From an uncultured Collinsella sp. (GTDB taxonomy: Bacteria > Actinomycetota > Coriobacteriia > Coriobacteriales > Coriobacteriaceae), in assembly GCA_900758475.1 (NCBI GenBank), contig CAAERQ010000005.1, positions 8,539-72,538 on the forward strand: 64,000 bases of DNA, in the 5' to 3' direction. Shown piece by piece: positions 8,353-17,276 of the stretch. The notes beneath the pieces were generated by a model. It had not been told where the DNA came from. It searched no databases and was given only the letters and a program-made list of their open reading frames with translations. Position 1 is the stretch's first letter, and each line of letters opens with the position of its first letter. Position numbers and translations under genes: made by a program.

Positions 8353-11300
8353 ATGAAAGCGAATTCGGACAAATCTAAGCAGAGTAATAAAGCGACGCGC
8401 CGTGTACTGGCAGGCGTTTTGTGCGGAGCCTCCGTGTTGAGCCTGGTACTGTCGCTCGTCATGCCTCCGATCTCGCAGGCCATTGCCAACGACACCCAGA
8501 CAGTTTCTACCGAGGAAGCTGTAACGGGGAGTTCCTCAAGTGAGTCCGCTGCTGTAGATAACACCAGCGAGGATGCCGAAAACCAGAATAGCGCCGCCAC
8601 CTCTGCGAACGCGGCTACTACTGTGAACAAGGGCATCTACAAGCCCACGTCTATCGGTATCGGTACGAATATCGATATCTCCACCCCCGATCCCGGCGTG
8701 GCCACCTACGTCGGCCGCGACATGTACATCGGTGGTAAGCCGAACAAAACTAGCACTCTTGATGCGAATAACGCCCCCACCGGCTCATATGCCGCTGAGG
8801 CGGAGGGCCTTACCGTGGTCCACGGCAAACTGGCCATGAATCCTATCAAGGAGAGTTGGGGCGGCCAGGGCTTCCGTTTCGGCACCGTTGGTTTTGGATC
8901 GCAGTTTCGTCCCAGGGAGGGAAGCACGGTGCTTGCGGTCGCCGGCATAAACAGCTTGATTGAGAACATGAATACCGGTCAGGGAACGACCTCAGATGCT
9001 GCGACGGTTGGTGCTTGGACCAAGGGTGCTTGGGTCGGCAAGGCGACAAAGACTGACTCCCACCCTGGCTATGACTATACCGCGCAGATCGCCGGTCCCA
9101 TTACCTATTCCTATTGGGATTCGAATGCTAACAACGGGCGCCAGTCTGTCGTGAAAAAGCAAGGTAATTGGTTCGAGGGCTCGGATGCTCTGAAGAGCGA
9201 CCTGTTCAATCAAAATGTTGATTTGACTAATGTTAACGGTAACGATTATTCGAGCTACAACGGTGCAGATGGATACCTCTCGAAGCTATCGAAACAGCTC
9301 GCCTCGTTTGCAAATACCGGCACAGTTACGGATGGTTCCGCAATTAGCGACAACAGCTACGCAATCAACAAGTACGATAACAAGGGAACAAGCTATACAC
9401 TCACTTTCGATGGTAGTGAGAAGTCTGTTTCCGGTGCGCTTGATACCAGAATCCCGAACTATAAGATTTGCAACACCGAGCGACTTATCACCTTTACCGG
9501 CGATGGAACTTCTATGCAACAGGTCTTCACCATTGCCGGTTCCGAGCTCTCCAACTTGAAGGATGGCGTCTACTACCGCGGTGTCGACTTTAAGTTCACC
9601 AATGTCCCCGAAGGCGCATCCATTGTCGTGAACGTTACAGGTGCTGGTCCTGTCGAGTTCCACAATGGCTGGCGCTTCTGGTGGGGCGATACAGAAATAT
9701 CTCGCGGTTATGAGAGTAACGCCGATAAAGACCTTCGCGCGAAATACTCGCTGGCCTCCCAGTCCATCATGTGGAATTTTGTCGATACCACGAGCCTCAC
9801 CATCCGTGGTGGCATTGCGGGCGAGGGTAGAAGCGACTGGGGCAATGGCGGCGGGGACGGCAAGTGGACCGACGATGACCCCGCCGCTGCTATGCTCGGA
9901 TCGATTCTCGTTCCCAACGGAAGCTTCGACGACCATGTGACCACCAACGGTCGTGTGTACGTGGGCGAAGATTTCATGATGAACAACCCTAAGATCGCGT
10001 ACAACTTCACAAATCTCGAGGGTAACTCGGCTTCCGTCATCGATATGGATCAGGAGCGTCACAACTTCCCGTGGTCTGGGTCGTATACACCGGACGGCTC
10101 TGCCATTGCGTGGAGCAAGGTCGACGCTGCGGACGGCATGACGCCGCTTTCTGGTTCCTCGTGGACGATATACGGCACTGTCGATGATGCCAAGAATGAA
10201 ACGTATCCCATCGTTACGGTAACGGATGGCGGTGCCAATGATTACTCTTCGGATGATGGCGAGCTTCAGTTCAACTATTTGAATCAGAAGGCCAAAATTG
10301 GCGATCCCAACGATAAAGACTACTTCACGTACTACATTCGCGAGGTCAAGGCGCCGGCTGGTTATCAGAAGTCGGACACCATCTACTACGCAACCATGAA
10401 CAACACCGGCGAGCAGGTGAACTATGTTCAGGGTCATGTGGACACGGTGAACGGAAATGAGCTCGTTTCATTCGATGATTCCAACACCACGGGCGCCATC
10501 TCCAACACCAAGATCACCGGTACGGTGTCTTGGACCAAGGTTGAGGAGAGCGACACGGGACACACTCCTTTGGCTGGTTCCGAGTGGGCGCTTACCAAGG
10601 TAAAGGATGCCGATGGTGCCGAAATTCCGGACGCTGCATCCCTGACTGTGATTGATAACGATACGAATGCGGAAGCTGTCAGCAACAAGTGGGCAGATTC
10701 TGATCCCGCCGATGGCAAGTTCAAGCTCGAGGGTCTGCTGCCGGGCACGTACACGCTCACGGAGACCCAGGCGCCGTTTGGCTACGAGCTGAACCAGACA
10801 ACCTACGAGTTCACGGTGTCCAAGGCGGACGGTTCCATTGCGTGGACCGAGGGAAAGAAACCGAGCATTGTTGAGGGCACTACGTACATCTCCGATTCTC
10901 TCACCACCACGTCCGTGGAAATCCCGGTGACTAAGTCCGTCCGTAATACGGACTGGCCGAAGGATTCCAGCGGGAAATACGTTGCGTTCGACTTCAACAT
11001 CGAGGCTACGGGGGATTACGCAACCAACGTGCCCATTCCTAACCCGGCAGACCTCTCCATTGCACCCGCAGCAGGGGAGACCGACGCCGCCAAGCCCAAC
11101 AACATCACGGCGACCTTTGGCGCCATGACGTTCAACAAGTCGCACCTGTCCGATATCCCCGGTACGGCGGGTGACTACGCCAGGACCTACACCTACACGG
11201 TGAAGGAGGTCGCGCCTACCACCGGTGCCATCGATAAGCTCCGCTACTCCAAGGCCGAGTACCAGGTTGCCGTCACGGTGAAGGCCGTCATGAATGAGAC

Positions 11301-11595
11301 CACTGGCAAGTACACCGGTCTTACCACCTCTACCACCGTTACGCAGATGAAGGACGACATGGGCAACACCCTTGGCGAGAACGGGCAGGGCGTCGTGGTT
11401 GAACCCTCCGCCGCCGCGCCCGACGCCATTCCCGCCTCCACCTTCACCAACACCTACTCCACCTCTTTGCCCCTTTCTGGTATGTCGGGCGTCACTCTGA
11501 CGTACCTTGCCGGCGCGGCGGTGCTTTGCGCTGCTGCGGCCTGGATGCACATTCGTCGCAAGGCGAATGCGAAGGGGGGCGAGCGTCGTGAATAA
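8353..11595 (+). CDS. Large pilin/adhesin with Cna-B domains and LPLSG sorting signal
   Basis: This 1080-residue secreted surface protein is probably the tip adhesin of the pilus. It has a signal peptide (about residues 1-45), a large N-terminal region resembling choice-of-anchor-A domains (about 80-570), two Cna-B-type domains (about 575-830) with E-box motifs YYIREVKAPAGY and YTLTETQAPFGY, and a Spy0128/FctA-like isopeptide domain (about 850-1030). The C-terminus has the sorting signal LPLSG, a hydrophobic helix and a positively charged tail. Serine replaces threonine in the canonical LPxTG. ATG at 8353 follows GGGGAGGAG. The stop overlaps the next gene by 8 bases, so the two are translationally coupled. 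Confidence 0.88.
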   Translation: MKANSDKSKQSNKATRRVLAGVLCGASVLSLVLSLVMPPISQAIANDTQTVSTEEAVTGSSSSESAAVDNTSEDAENQNSAATSANAATTVNKGIYKPTSIGIGTNIDISTPDPGVATYVGRDMYIGGKPNKTSTLDANNAPTGSYAAEAEGLTVVHGKLAMNPIKESWGGQGFRFGTVGFGSQFRPREGSTVLAVAGINSLIENMNTGQGTTSDAATVGAWTKGAWVGKATKTDSHPGYDYTAQIAGPITYSYWDSNANNGRQSVVKKQGNWFEGSDALKSDLFNQNVDLTNVNGNDYSSYNGADGYLSKLSKQLASFANTGTVTDGSAISDNSYAINKYDNKGTSYTLTFDGSEKSVSGALDTRIPNYKICNTERLITFTGDGTSMQQVFTIAGSELSNLKDGVYYRGVDFKFTNVPEGASIVVNVTGAGPVEFHNGWRFWWGDTEISRGYESNADKDLRAKYSLASQSIMWNFVDTTSLTIRGGIAGEGRSDWGNGGGDGKWTDDDPAAAMLGSILVPNGSFDDHVTTNGRVYVGEDFMMNNPKIAYNFTNLEGNSASVIDMDQERHNFPWSGSYTPDGSAIAWSKVDAADGMTPLSGSSWTIYGTVDDAKNETYPIVTVTDGGANDYSSDDGELQFNYLNQKAKIGDPNDKDYFTYYIREVKAPAGYQKSDTIYYATMNNTGEQVNYVQGHVDTVNGNELVSFDDSNTTGAISNTKITGTVSWTKVEESDTGHTPLAGSEWALTKVKDADGAEIPDAASLTVIDNDTNAEAVSNKWADSDPADGKFKLEGLLPGTYTLTETQAPFGYELNQTTYEFTVSKADGSIAWTEGKKPSIVEGTTYISDSLTTTSVEIPVTKSVRNTDWPKDSSGKYVAFDFNIEATGDYATNVPIPNPADLSIAPAAGETDAAKPNNITATFGAMTFNKSHLSDIPGTAGDYARTYTYTVKEVAPTTGAIDKLRYSKAEYQVAVTVKAVMNETTGKYTGLTTSTTVTQMKDDMGNTLGENGQGVVVEPSAAAPDAIPASTFTNTYSTSLPLSGMSGVTLTYLAGAAVLCAAAAWMHIRRKANAKGGERRE

Positions 11596-13258
11596 GAGAG
11601 TTTGCTCCTTCCCGATCTTGTTTGCGCTGCTTGCCCTCCTGATCGGCACCTGCGCGGTTGTGTTCCCCGCATCCGCGCAGGCCGCGCCGACCTCGACCGG
11701 TTCCATCACGGTGAGAGGCACCGTGGCGCGCAGCTACGACGCCTACCAGATCTTTAGCGCCAACGTCGTCGACGGCGACAGCGACGCCAAGATCGCCACC
11801 GACCTCGCCTGGGCAAGCGACGCCGTGCGCGACGCCGCGCTGCCTGTGCTGCACAGCGCCGGCATGCCCAATTCCCAGGCCACCGCACAGGAAGCTGCCG
11901 AGTGGCTCAACACCGATTCCCACCTTACGAGCGCGCTGAGCGCACAGCTCGCTCGTTCCCTCCAGAGCTCTGACGCCGTGCCCGTGGCCCTTAACGCGGG
12001 CACGGCGGCCAAGCTGTCCTGTGGCTACTGGCTCATCGTCGCCGACGACGACGCCATCGCTCAGGGCGAGGTCGGCACCGCGCCGATCATGGCCCTGGTC
12101 GGCGGCAGCGCCGTCACCGTCAAGTCCAAGGCGGCGACGCCCAAGGTCCAAAAGCACGTGCTGGAGGACAGCACCGCCGCCTGGCAGAAGGCCGCCGACG
12201 CCACGGTCGCCGACGACCTGTACTGGCGCCTCTCGGCCACGGTCCCGGCGGGCCTCACGGCCTACGACACCTATACGGTGCAGTTCGTCGACACCATGAG
12301 CGCGGGGCTCGACCCCTCCAAGGTCACCGCGAGCATGCGCGTGTACGTGGCGGCGGGCACGGACGGCGGCTTCGACACCGTTTCGGCCGACAAGGACGGC
12401 CGCGTCGGCACCGACCCCGCGAAGGGCTGGACCGATATCACGGCCGAGTGCGCCACCAAGGTAGCGACCGACGGCAAGACCTTCACCGTGCGCACCGCCG
12501 ACTTGATCGCCGCGCTCGGCGGGGCCGACGCCTTCACCGCGGGTGCCCGCGTGGTCGCCGTGTACAATGCGCCGCTCAACAGCGCATGCAACCACGGCAT
12601 CGCGAAGGGCAACCCCAACGAGGTCTACTTGCGCTACCCGCGCTCTCCCTTTGCCGACCAGTCCGGCGACGCCGGCTTCACCCACACGCCGAGCGACGAT
12701 GCGTGCGCCTACACCTGGGATCTCGCGCTCACCAAGCGCGGTAGCGACGGCGACAAGCCGCTGCCCGGGGCGGTCCTGAACATCGCCGACGACCGCGGCC
12801 GCACGCTAGCGGCTGACGGCACGTGGGATGCAGAGGGTAAGGCCACCGTCACCACGGGCGAGGACGGTCGCGTGGCCGTCTCGGGCGTGGACTCGGGCAA
12901 GCTGGAGGTCCGCGAGCTCAAGGCGCCCAAGGGCTACACCGCCTTTGAGGGCACACGCTCCGTGACGGTCAAGGCCGAGGGTCTGGACGTCGACCAGGTG
13001 GCCGCCGCCAAGCCCAAGCTCACCATCACGGCCGAGTCGCCCCTGCGCGCCGACAGCGCGGACGGGTCGACGGGCAGCCTGGAGGCGTCGCTCATTAACA
13101 CGCCCACCGGCACACCCCCTAGCATTACCACCGGAGGCTTTATGCCCTCGACTGGCGATATGGCAATGTTCACCGCGGCCGCCGCAGCGGCCGCCGGAGC
13201 TGCGCTCATCGTGGTCGCGCTCCTGGTCAAGCGGGGAAGTGGCAGCCATAAAGAGTAG
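11588..13258 (+). CDS. Minor/basal pilin with isopeptide domains and MPSTG sorting signal
   Basis: This 556-residue surface protein starts with a signal peptide ending near AQAAP. Next come a D2-type fimbrial isopeptide region (about residues 170-370) and a Cna-B domain (about 380-470, with LEVRELKAPKGY). A variant sorting signal FMPSTG leads to a TM helix and the basic tail KRGSGSHKE. Methionine replaces leucine in LPxTG. The GTG start at 11588 lies inside the end of the preceding gene and is preceded by a GGGGGGCGAG purine run. Being smaller than the adhesin and less like a polymerised shaft unit, it is probably the anchor or an ancillary pilin (inference). Its GC content is clearly higher than that of the two flanking pilin genes. 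Confidence 0.85.
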   Translation: MNKRVCSFPILFALLALLIGTCAVVFPASAQAAPTSTGSITVRGTVARSYDAYQIFSANVVDGDSDAKIATDLAWASDAVRDAALPVLHSAGMPNSQATAQEAAEWLNTDSHLTSALSAQLARSLQSSDAVPVALNAGTAAKLSCGYWLIVADDDAIAQGEVGTAPIMALVGGSAVTVKSKAATPKVQKHVLEDSTAAWQKAADATVADDLYWRLSATVPAGLTAYDTYTVQFVDTMSAGLDPSKVTASMRVYVAAGTDGGFDTVSADKDGRVGTDPAKGWTDITAECATKVATDGKTFTVRTADLIAALGGADAFTAGARVVAVYNAPLNSACNHGIAKGNPNEVYLRYPRSPFADQSGDAGFTHTPSDDACAYTWDLALTKRGSDGDKPLPGAVLNIADDRGRTLAADGTWDAEGKATVTTGEDGRVAVSGVDSGKLEVRELKAPKGYTAFEGTRSVTVKAEGLDVDQVAAAKPKLTITAESPLRADSADGSTGSLEASLINTPTGTPPSITTGGFMPSTGDMAMFTAAAAAAAGAALIVVALLVKRGSGSHKE

Positions 13259-13366
13259 CTGGCAGCCCCACAGAGAACGGGGCGAGACATAACGAAGCAG
13301 ATGCTAAGACACAGACAGATGATGATCGATCGAATGAGAACCAACCGGAAAACGGAGGAAAAGAAG

Positions 13367-15004
13367 ATGCGCATGAGCAAGAACACCGCACGCCTGGCAG
13401 TAACCGCCGGCCTCACGGCAGCGCTGAGCTTCGGCGGAGTTATGGCCCCGGTCACGATGGCGTTTGCTGAGGGGGACGCGAACGGCTCGGTGACCATCGA
13501 AAAAGCGTCGGGGAACGATACCGAATTCAAGGGTTACAAGATTTTTGACGCTGATGTGGCAAAGGATGAGAACGGCCAGACGCTTGTGAGCAATATCGCA
13601 TGGGCCAACGACAAGGTTGAAGCTGCTGTTAAGGAAGCGATTGGGGAATTCGATAAGGTCACCAATATCGCAACCGCCCAGGATGCTGCAGATTGGATTA
13701 GCAAGAACGTGATGCACACCGGTAAAACGACTAGCGTAGCATCTGACTCTGCTGCATATAAGATTGCGGCTGCTGTGGCTAAGGTGACCGATCTGAATGA
13801 TTCAAGTGATCTCGCGGCCACTTCGAATGGTGTTGCCAACAACCTTTCACACGGCTATTGGCTCTTTGTGACTGATACCCAGACTGTCGCAGGCACCGAA
13901 ACCGCCACCGCCCCTATCTTCGCTGTTGTCGGAGATGAAGCGGTTTCAATTACCGAGAAGACCAGTATTCCCACTGTCGATAAGCAGGTGTTCGAGGGCA
14001 CGGAATGGGGAAAGGTGAGCGACTCGCAGATTGGTGAGAAAATCGAGTACAAGCTGATCGGCACAGTTGCCGATAACATCGACACCTTCGCCACGTACAA
14101 ATATGTGTTCCAGGATCACCTTTCCGTTGGACTGAAAGCCGACAAAGATTCCGTTGCTGTGACTATTGACGACAAGCCTGTCCAGCCTGCAGACTACAGT
14201 GTGCAGGTTAAGGATACTACTGATGAGTCCAAAAATGTTACAGGCCATGACCTGACGATTTCCTTTGAAGACCTCAAGGCCGCTGCAAAGGCTTCGAACG
14301 TGACCTTGACCAAGACTTCCAAGGTCGTTGTGACCTACAAGGCCGAGCTTACTAGCGATGCTGAATACACGGCCACCGGTAACACCAACGAGGTCAAGCT
14401 TGTCTACTCCAACAATCCCATGACTAGTACCACTGGCACCTCTACGCCAAAGGAAGTCACCGACTACGTTTTTGGCCTTGATATTACCAAGGTTGAGGCA
14501 GGCAATCAGGATAAAAAACTTGTCGCTGGCTTTAAGGTCAAGGTCGTTAATAACGGAGATTCTGAATCTGCTGGCAAATGGTTGAAAAATGACGGAACCC
14601 TTGTCAGGACTGAAGAAGAGGCTTCTGAGTTTATGACCGATAGCGCAGATGGCAAGGTCCGTATCCCCGGTCTCGTTGAGGGTACGTACGAGATTGCCGA
14701 AACGACCACTCCTTCGAGCTACAACACCATCGCCCCCTTCCAGATTATCGTGAAGCCGACTTACAATGAGAGCGGTAAATTGACGGAGCTGACCGTCAGC
14801 GAAAAAGAAGAAGAGGTCACTCCTGGTACTGCAAATGGTTCGGTCATGTCCATTACTATTGCGAACAAGAAGGGCTCCGGCCTCCCGCTCACCGGTCTCA
14901 ACGGCGTGACCTTCACCTGGATCGCTGGCGGCGCGGTGCTGTGCATCGGCGTGGCGCACCTCATCCGCAGCCGTAAGCAGGCTGAGGAGTCCGAGCAGGA
15001 GTAA
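13367..15004 (+). CDS. Major pilin (SpaA-type fimbrial shaft subunit), LPLTG
   Basis: This 545-residue protein has a signal peptide (about 1-30, ending near MAFAEG). A fimbrial D2-type isopeptide domain (about 165-350) begins with TVDKQVFEG, where a pilin-motif lysine for sortase cross-linking would be expected. A Cna-B domain (about 370-500) has E-box YEIAETTTPSSY, and the C-terminal signal is LPLTG with helix and basic tail. ATG at 13367 follows CGGAGG; several upstream in-frame ATGs lack such a site. Its position just before the terminator and its similarity to the second pilin fit the shaft subunit polymerised by the downstream class C sortase. Codon use is more AT-rich than its neighbours. 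Confidence 0.88.
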   Translation: MRMSKNTARLAVTAGLTAALSFGGVMAPVTMAFAEGDANGSVTIEKASGNDTEFKGYKIFDADVAKDENGQTLVSNIAWANDKVEAAVKEAIGEFDKVTNIATAQDAADWISKNVMHTGKTTSVASDSAAYKIAAAVAKVTDLNDSSDLAATSNGVANNLSHGYWLFVTDTQTVAGTETATAPIFAVVGDEAVSITEKTSIPTVDKQVFEGTEWGKVSDSQIGEKIEYKLIGTVADNIDTFATYKYVFQDHLSVGLKADKDSVAVTIDDKPVQPADYSVQVKDTTDESKNVTGHDLTISFEDLKAAAKASNVTLTKTSKVVVTYKAELTSDAEYTATGNTNEVKLVYSNNPMTSTTGTSTPKEVTDYVFGLDITKVEAGNQDKKLVAGFKVKVVNNGDSESAGKWLKNDGTLVRTEEEASEFMTDSADGKVRIPGLVEGTYEIAETTTPSSYNTIAPFQIIVKPTYNESGKLTELTVSEKEEEVTPGTANGSVMSITIANKKGSGLPLTGLNGVTFTWIAGGAVLCIGVAHLIRSRKQAEESEQE

Positions 15005-15104
15005 CGCTCGCTCACCCATCCCTTTGGCAGGTGGGATGTGATGGCCATGAGACTTGCGGACACTTTTCTCGTCCATCCACGTTCTTGCTTTGCCATTCTC
15101 TTTT

Positions 15105-15141
15105 CGGGGCAGACTCCGCACTGGAGTCTGCCCCGTTTTTT
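15105..15141 (+). terminator. Intrinsic terminator after the pilin genes
   Basis: Stem CGGGGCAGACTCC with its exact complement, a five-base loop, then six Ts. It separates the three pilins from the sortase. Confidence 0.92.
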
Positions 15142-15190
15142 GGATAACGCAGCCAGCCTCCATCGCTTGTATGATCGAGTGTATGATTAG

Positions 15191-15204
15191 CGAACAAATG
15201 TTTG
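15191..15204. promoter_or_regulatory. LexA-like SOS box
   Basis: CGAACAAATGTTTG fits the Gram-positive/actinobacterial LexA consensus CGAAC-RNRY-GTT. It lies about 105 bases before a 50-residue ORF. One near-match in 64 kb could be chance. Confidence 0.35.
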
Positions 15205-15307
15205 CAAATATTGCGTTTACCAGCTGTAAGTGCGAGTGCTCGCAGTAAAATACCCTTGCGACGCATCCCGTGCGCGGGCGGCCGACGACTCGATCGGAGG
15301 TCCCCAA

Positions 15308-15460
15308 ATGCTGAAATTCCTTAACGCGCTCGCCGCCCTCGCGGCGGTGGGCACGTTCGTCATCGCGTTTCTTGACTCGTATGAGGTTCGGTTTAAGGTC
15401 CGTAGGCGCACGCGCGGTGCGGACGGTAGAAGGCATTTGCGCCGCAAAAAGCGCAAATAA
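15308..15460 (+). CDS. Small membrane protein, 50 residues
   Basis: It has one hydrophobic helix (LNALAALAAVGTFVIAFL) at the N-terminus followed by a strongly basic tail (RFKVRRRTRGADGRRHLRRKKRK region). That shape fits a single-pass membrane protein with a cytoplasmic basic tail. ATG at 15308 follows GGAGG with 6 bases between. An intrinsic terminator starts two bases after the stop, which supports a real transcription unit. It lies between the pilins and the sortase but has its own terminator and a LexA-like box upstream, so it need not be part of the pilus system. Function unknown. Confidence 0.65.
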   Translation: MLKFLNALAALAAVGTFVIAFLDSYEVRFKVRRRTRGADGRRHLRRKKRK

Positions 15461-15461
15461 G

Positions 15462-15490
15462 AATGCCCGGGGTTCGGAGCCCGGGCATTT
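15462..15490 (+). terminator. Intrinsic terminator after the small membrane protein gene
   Basis: AATGCCCGGG pairs with CCCGGGCATT around a short loop. The T-run is weak (ATTTAAC). Confidence 0.75.
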
Positions 15491-15563
15491 AACAAAACCA
15501 GAAAACTAGGCCGCCCGCGCTTTCGAACACTTACGCGGGATGCGTCGTTTTCTATTGCCATTG

Positions 15564-15597
15564 TATCCCGAATCGCCCAGCCGATTCGGGATATTTT
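15564..15597. terminator. Possible bidirectional terminator before the sortase gene
   Basis: TATCCCGAATCG and CGATTCGGGATA enclose CCCAGC, followed by TTTTG. A short second dyad (TGCGCAA, TTGCGCA) follows near 15630. No gene lies between this and the sortase. Confidence 0.55.
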
Positions 15598-15722
15598 GAA
15601 AACTCAAATGCGGGCCCATACTTGCACTGCGCAATGCTGCCAGGCTGCGTTGCGCAGCGCATGAGCTCGCTAATCGGCTATTATTTGTTCAGACAACTTG
15701 AGTTGTAGAGGAGTGACCGGCG

Positions 15723-16661
15723 ATGGTGCAGGGCGCCAAACATATGAAGAGCAGTAACGCCGCGGACAACGGCGGCTCAAGCCCTCAGCCCAAACCTCAA
15801 CCAAAGCCTAAGCGCCGTCGCAAGCGGCTGCCGCGCTGGGCCGATCGGCTCATCACCATCGTCATCATCCTTATTGGCGTGGGCCTTATGACCTGGCCGT
15901 GGATCCTGGACCGGCTCGAGGCCTCGGGCGTGTTCAACCAGATCAGCACGGTGTCCAGCACCGTGGACGCGCTATCTGCCGAGGAGCGCGAGCGCATCCT
16001 GCTCCAGGCGCGCTCCTTTAACGAGCAGCTGGCGGGCGAGGCCACCGAGCTTCCCTCCGACCAGATCGAGCCCTACGCCCAGCAGCTCATCTTTGACCGC
16101 GATCCCATGATGAGCTGGGTCGAGATCCCCTCCATCGACGTGAGCATGCCCATCTACCACGGTACGAGCGAGGAAGTCCTTATGGCGGGCGTCGGCCACC
16201 TGGAGGGCACGAGCCTACCGGTGGGCGGCACCTCGACGCACTGCGTGCTCACCGCGCATTCGGGCATGCGCAACCTGAGCATGTTCGACGACATCCACTC
16301 GCTGGAGCCCGACGACCTGGTGCTGCTGCACACCATGAACAAGACGCTCGCCTACAAGATGGTGGACTCCGAGGTGGTGCTGCCCGAGGAGATGGAGTCG
16401 CTGACCATCGAGCCCGGCGCCGACAAGGTGACGCTCGTCACCTGCACGCCCTACGGCGTGAACGACCATCGCCTGCTGGTGCATTGCGTGCGCACCAAGT
16501 ACAACAAGAAGGACGTCGACAAGCAAAAGTCGCTGGCCGGCCGCCACTGGGGCAAGCGCGAGTTTGCCGTGCTCATTGTGGTCGTAGCCATTGTGCTGTT
16601 GCTGCTGGACATCGTGATCCACGCGGTCCGCAAGCGCCGCAAGGCCAAGGCCTCGGCATAA
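15723..16661 (+). CDS. Class C sortase (pilin polymerase)
   Basis: This 312-residue membrane-bound transpeptidase cleaves the LPxTG-like signals of the pilins and joins them to a lysine of the next subunit. It has an N-terminal TM helix (LIGVGLMTWPWIL, about residues 45-60), the sortase beta-barrel with catalytic H179 in LTAHSGM, C241 in TLVTC and R250 in NDHRLL, and a second C-terminal TM helix (about 280-300) with a basic tail. The two-helix layout is characteristic of class C rather than class A enzymes. ATG at 15723 follows GAGGAGTGACC. Only one sortase is present here; a housekeeping sortase must lie elsewhere. Confidence 0.95.
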   Translation: MVQGAKHMKSSNAADNGGSSPQPKPQPKPKRRRKRLPRWADRLITIVIILIGVGLMTWPWILDRLEASGVFNQISTVSSTVDALSAEERERILLQARSFNEQLAGEATELPSDQIEPYAQQLIFDRDPMMSWVEIPSIDVSMPIYHGTSEEVLMAGVGHLEGTSLPVGGTSTHCVLTAHSGMRNLSMFDDIHSLEPDDLVLLHTMNKTLAYKMVDSEVVLPEEMESLTIEPGADKVTLVTCTPYGVNDHRLLVHCVRTKYNKKDVDKQKSLAGRHWGKREFAVLIVVVAIVLLLLDIVIHAVRKRRKAKASA

Positions 16662-16675
16662 GACATCGTCCAGAA

Positions 16676-16707
16676 CCACCACAAAGGGACAGGCACCTTT
16701 ATGGTGG
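16676..16707. repeat. GGGGACAGG-family palindrome
   Basis: CCACCACAAAGG, GACAGGCA, CCTTTATGGTGG. One central G is lost and the right arm has one change. It lies 14 bases after the sortase stop. Confidence 0.8.
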
Positions 16708-16718
16708 TCGGGGCTTCC

Positions 16719-16783
16719 AAACCATCACAACATTCGATGAAAATTGCGATTTTGACGAAAAGCGTCGAATGTTGTGATGGTTT
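16719..16783. repeat. 65 bp palindromic repeat, copy 4
   Basis: Both 19-base arms are identical to copies 1 and 2. The loop is closest to copy 3. It again stands beside a GGGGACAGG palindrome, as at 6819-6940. Confidence 0.9.
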
Positions 16784-16964
16784 TCGTTGTGGGCGAGACG
16801 GTTTTCGCTATGGACGGTGCGGTTTCGCTGCAGAACCGCCGGCCCGCCGCCTGCCAGCCCGTCGCCCTCGTTACGTTTTCGCTGCATTTAGGTAAAGCGC
16901 CTGCTCCAAGCGGCGTTGCCTTGTATACTAGAGCGGTTTATCTGTTATGCGGAAGGGAGCGCCT

Positions 16965-17276
16965 ATGGCACTCAGCGAGAAAGACGTGCGCGGCATCGCC
17001 GAGTACGCAAAGATCGCACTGACCGATGACGAGCTCACCCAGATGACGTCCTACATGAACGACGCCGTCCAGATGCTCGAGCCCGTCCTGCAATATGACT
17101 TGCCCGACGTGGAGCCCACGTTCCATCCCATCGGAAGCCTGTCCAACGTGATGGGCGATGACCTGCGCGAGTCCGAGCGCGACCTGCCGCTCGACGTTGC
17201 GCTCGAAAACGCCGGCAGCGCGCGCGACCGCTACTTCCGCGTGCCGTCCATTTTGGGAGAGGGGGAGAGCGAGTAA
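16965..17276 (+). CDS. gatC: Asp/Glu-tRNA amidotransferase subunit C
   Basis: This is the 103-residue small subunit of the heterotrimeric GatCAB amidotransferase, which converts Glu-tRNA(Gln) and Asp-tRNA(Asn) to the amide forms. The sequence ALSEKDVRGIAEYAKIALTDDE at the N-terminus and the conserved end (RDRYFRVPSILGEGE) are typical; GatC wraps between GatA and GatB. ATG at 16965 follows GGAAGGGA, which is better placed than the in-frame ATG at 16947. The stop codon overlaps the gatA start by one base (TAATG). It is the first gene of the gatCAB operon. Confidence 0.93.
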   Translation: MALSEKDVRGIAEYAKIALTDDELTQMTSYMNDAVQMLEPVLQYDLPDVEPTFHPIGSLSNVMGDDLRESERDLPLDVALENAGSARDRYFRVPSILGEGESE

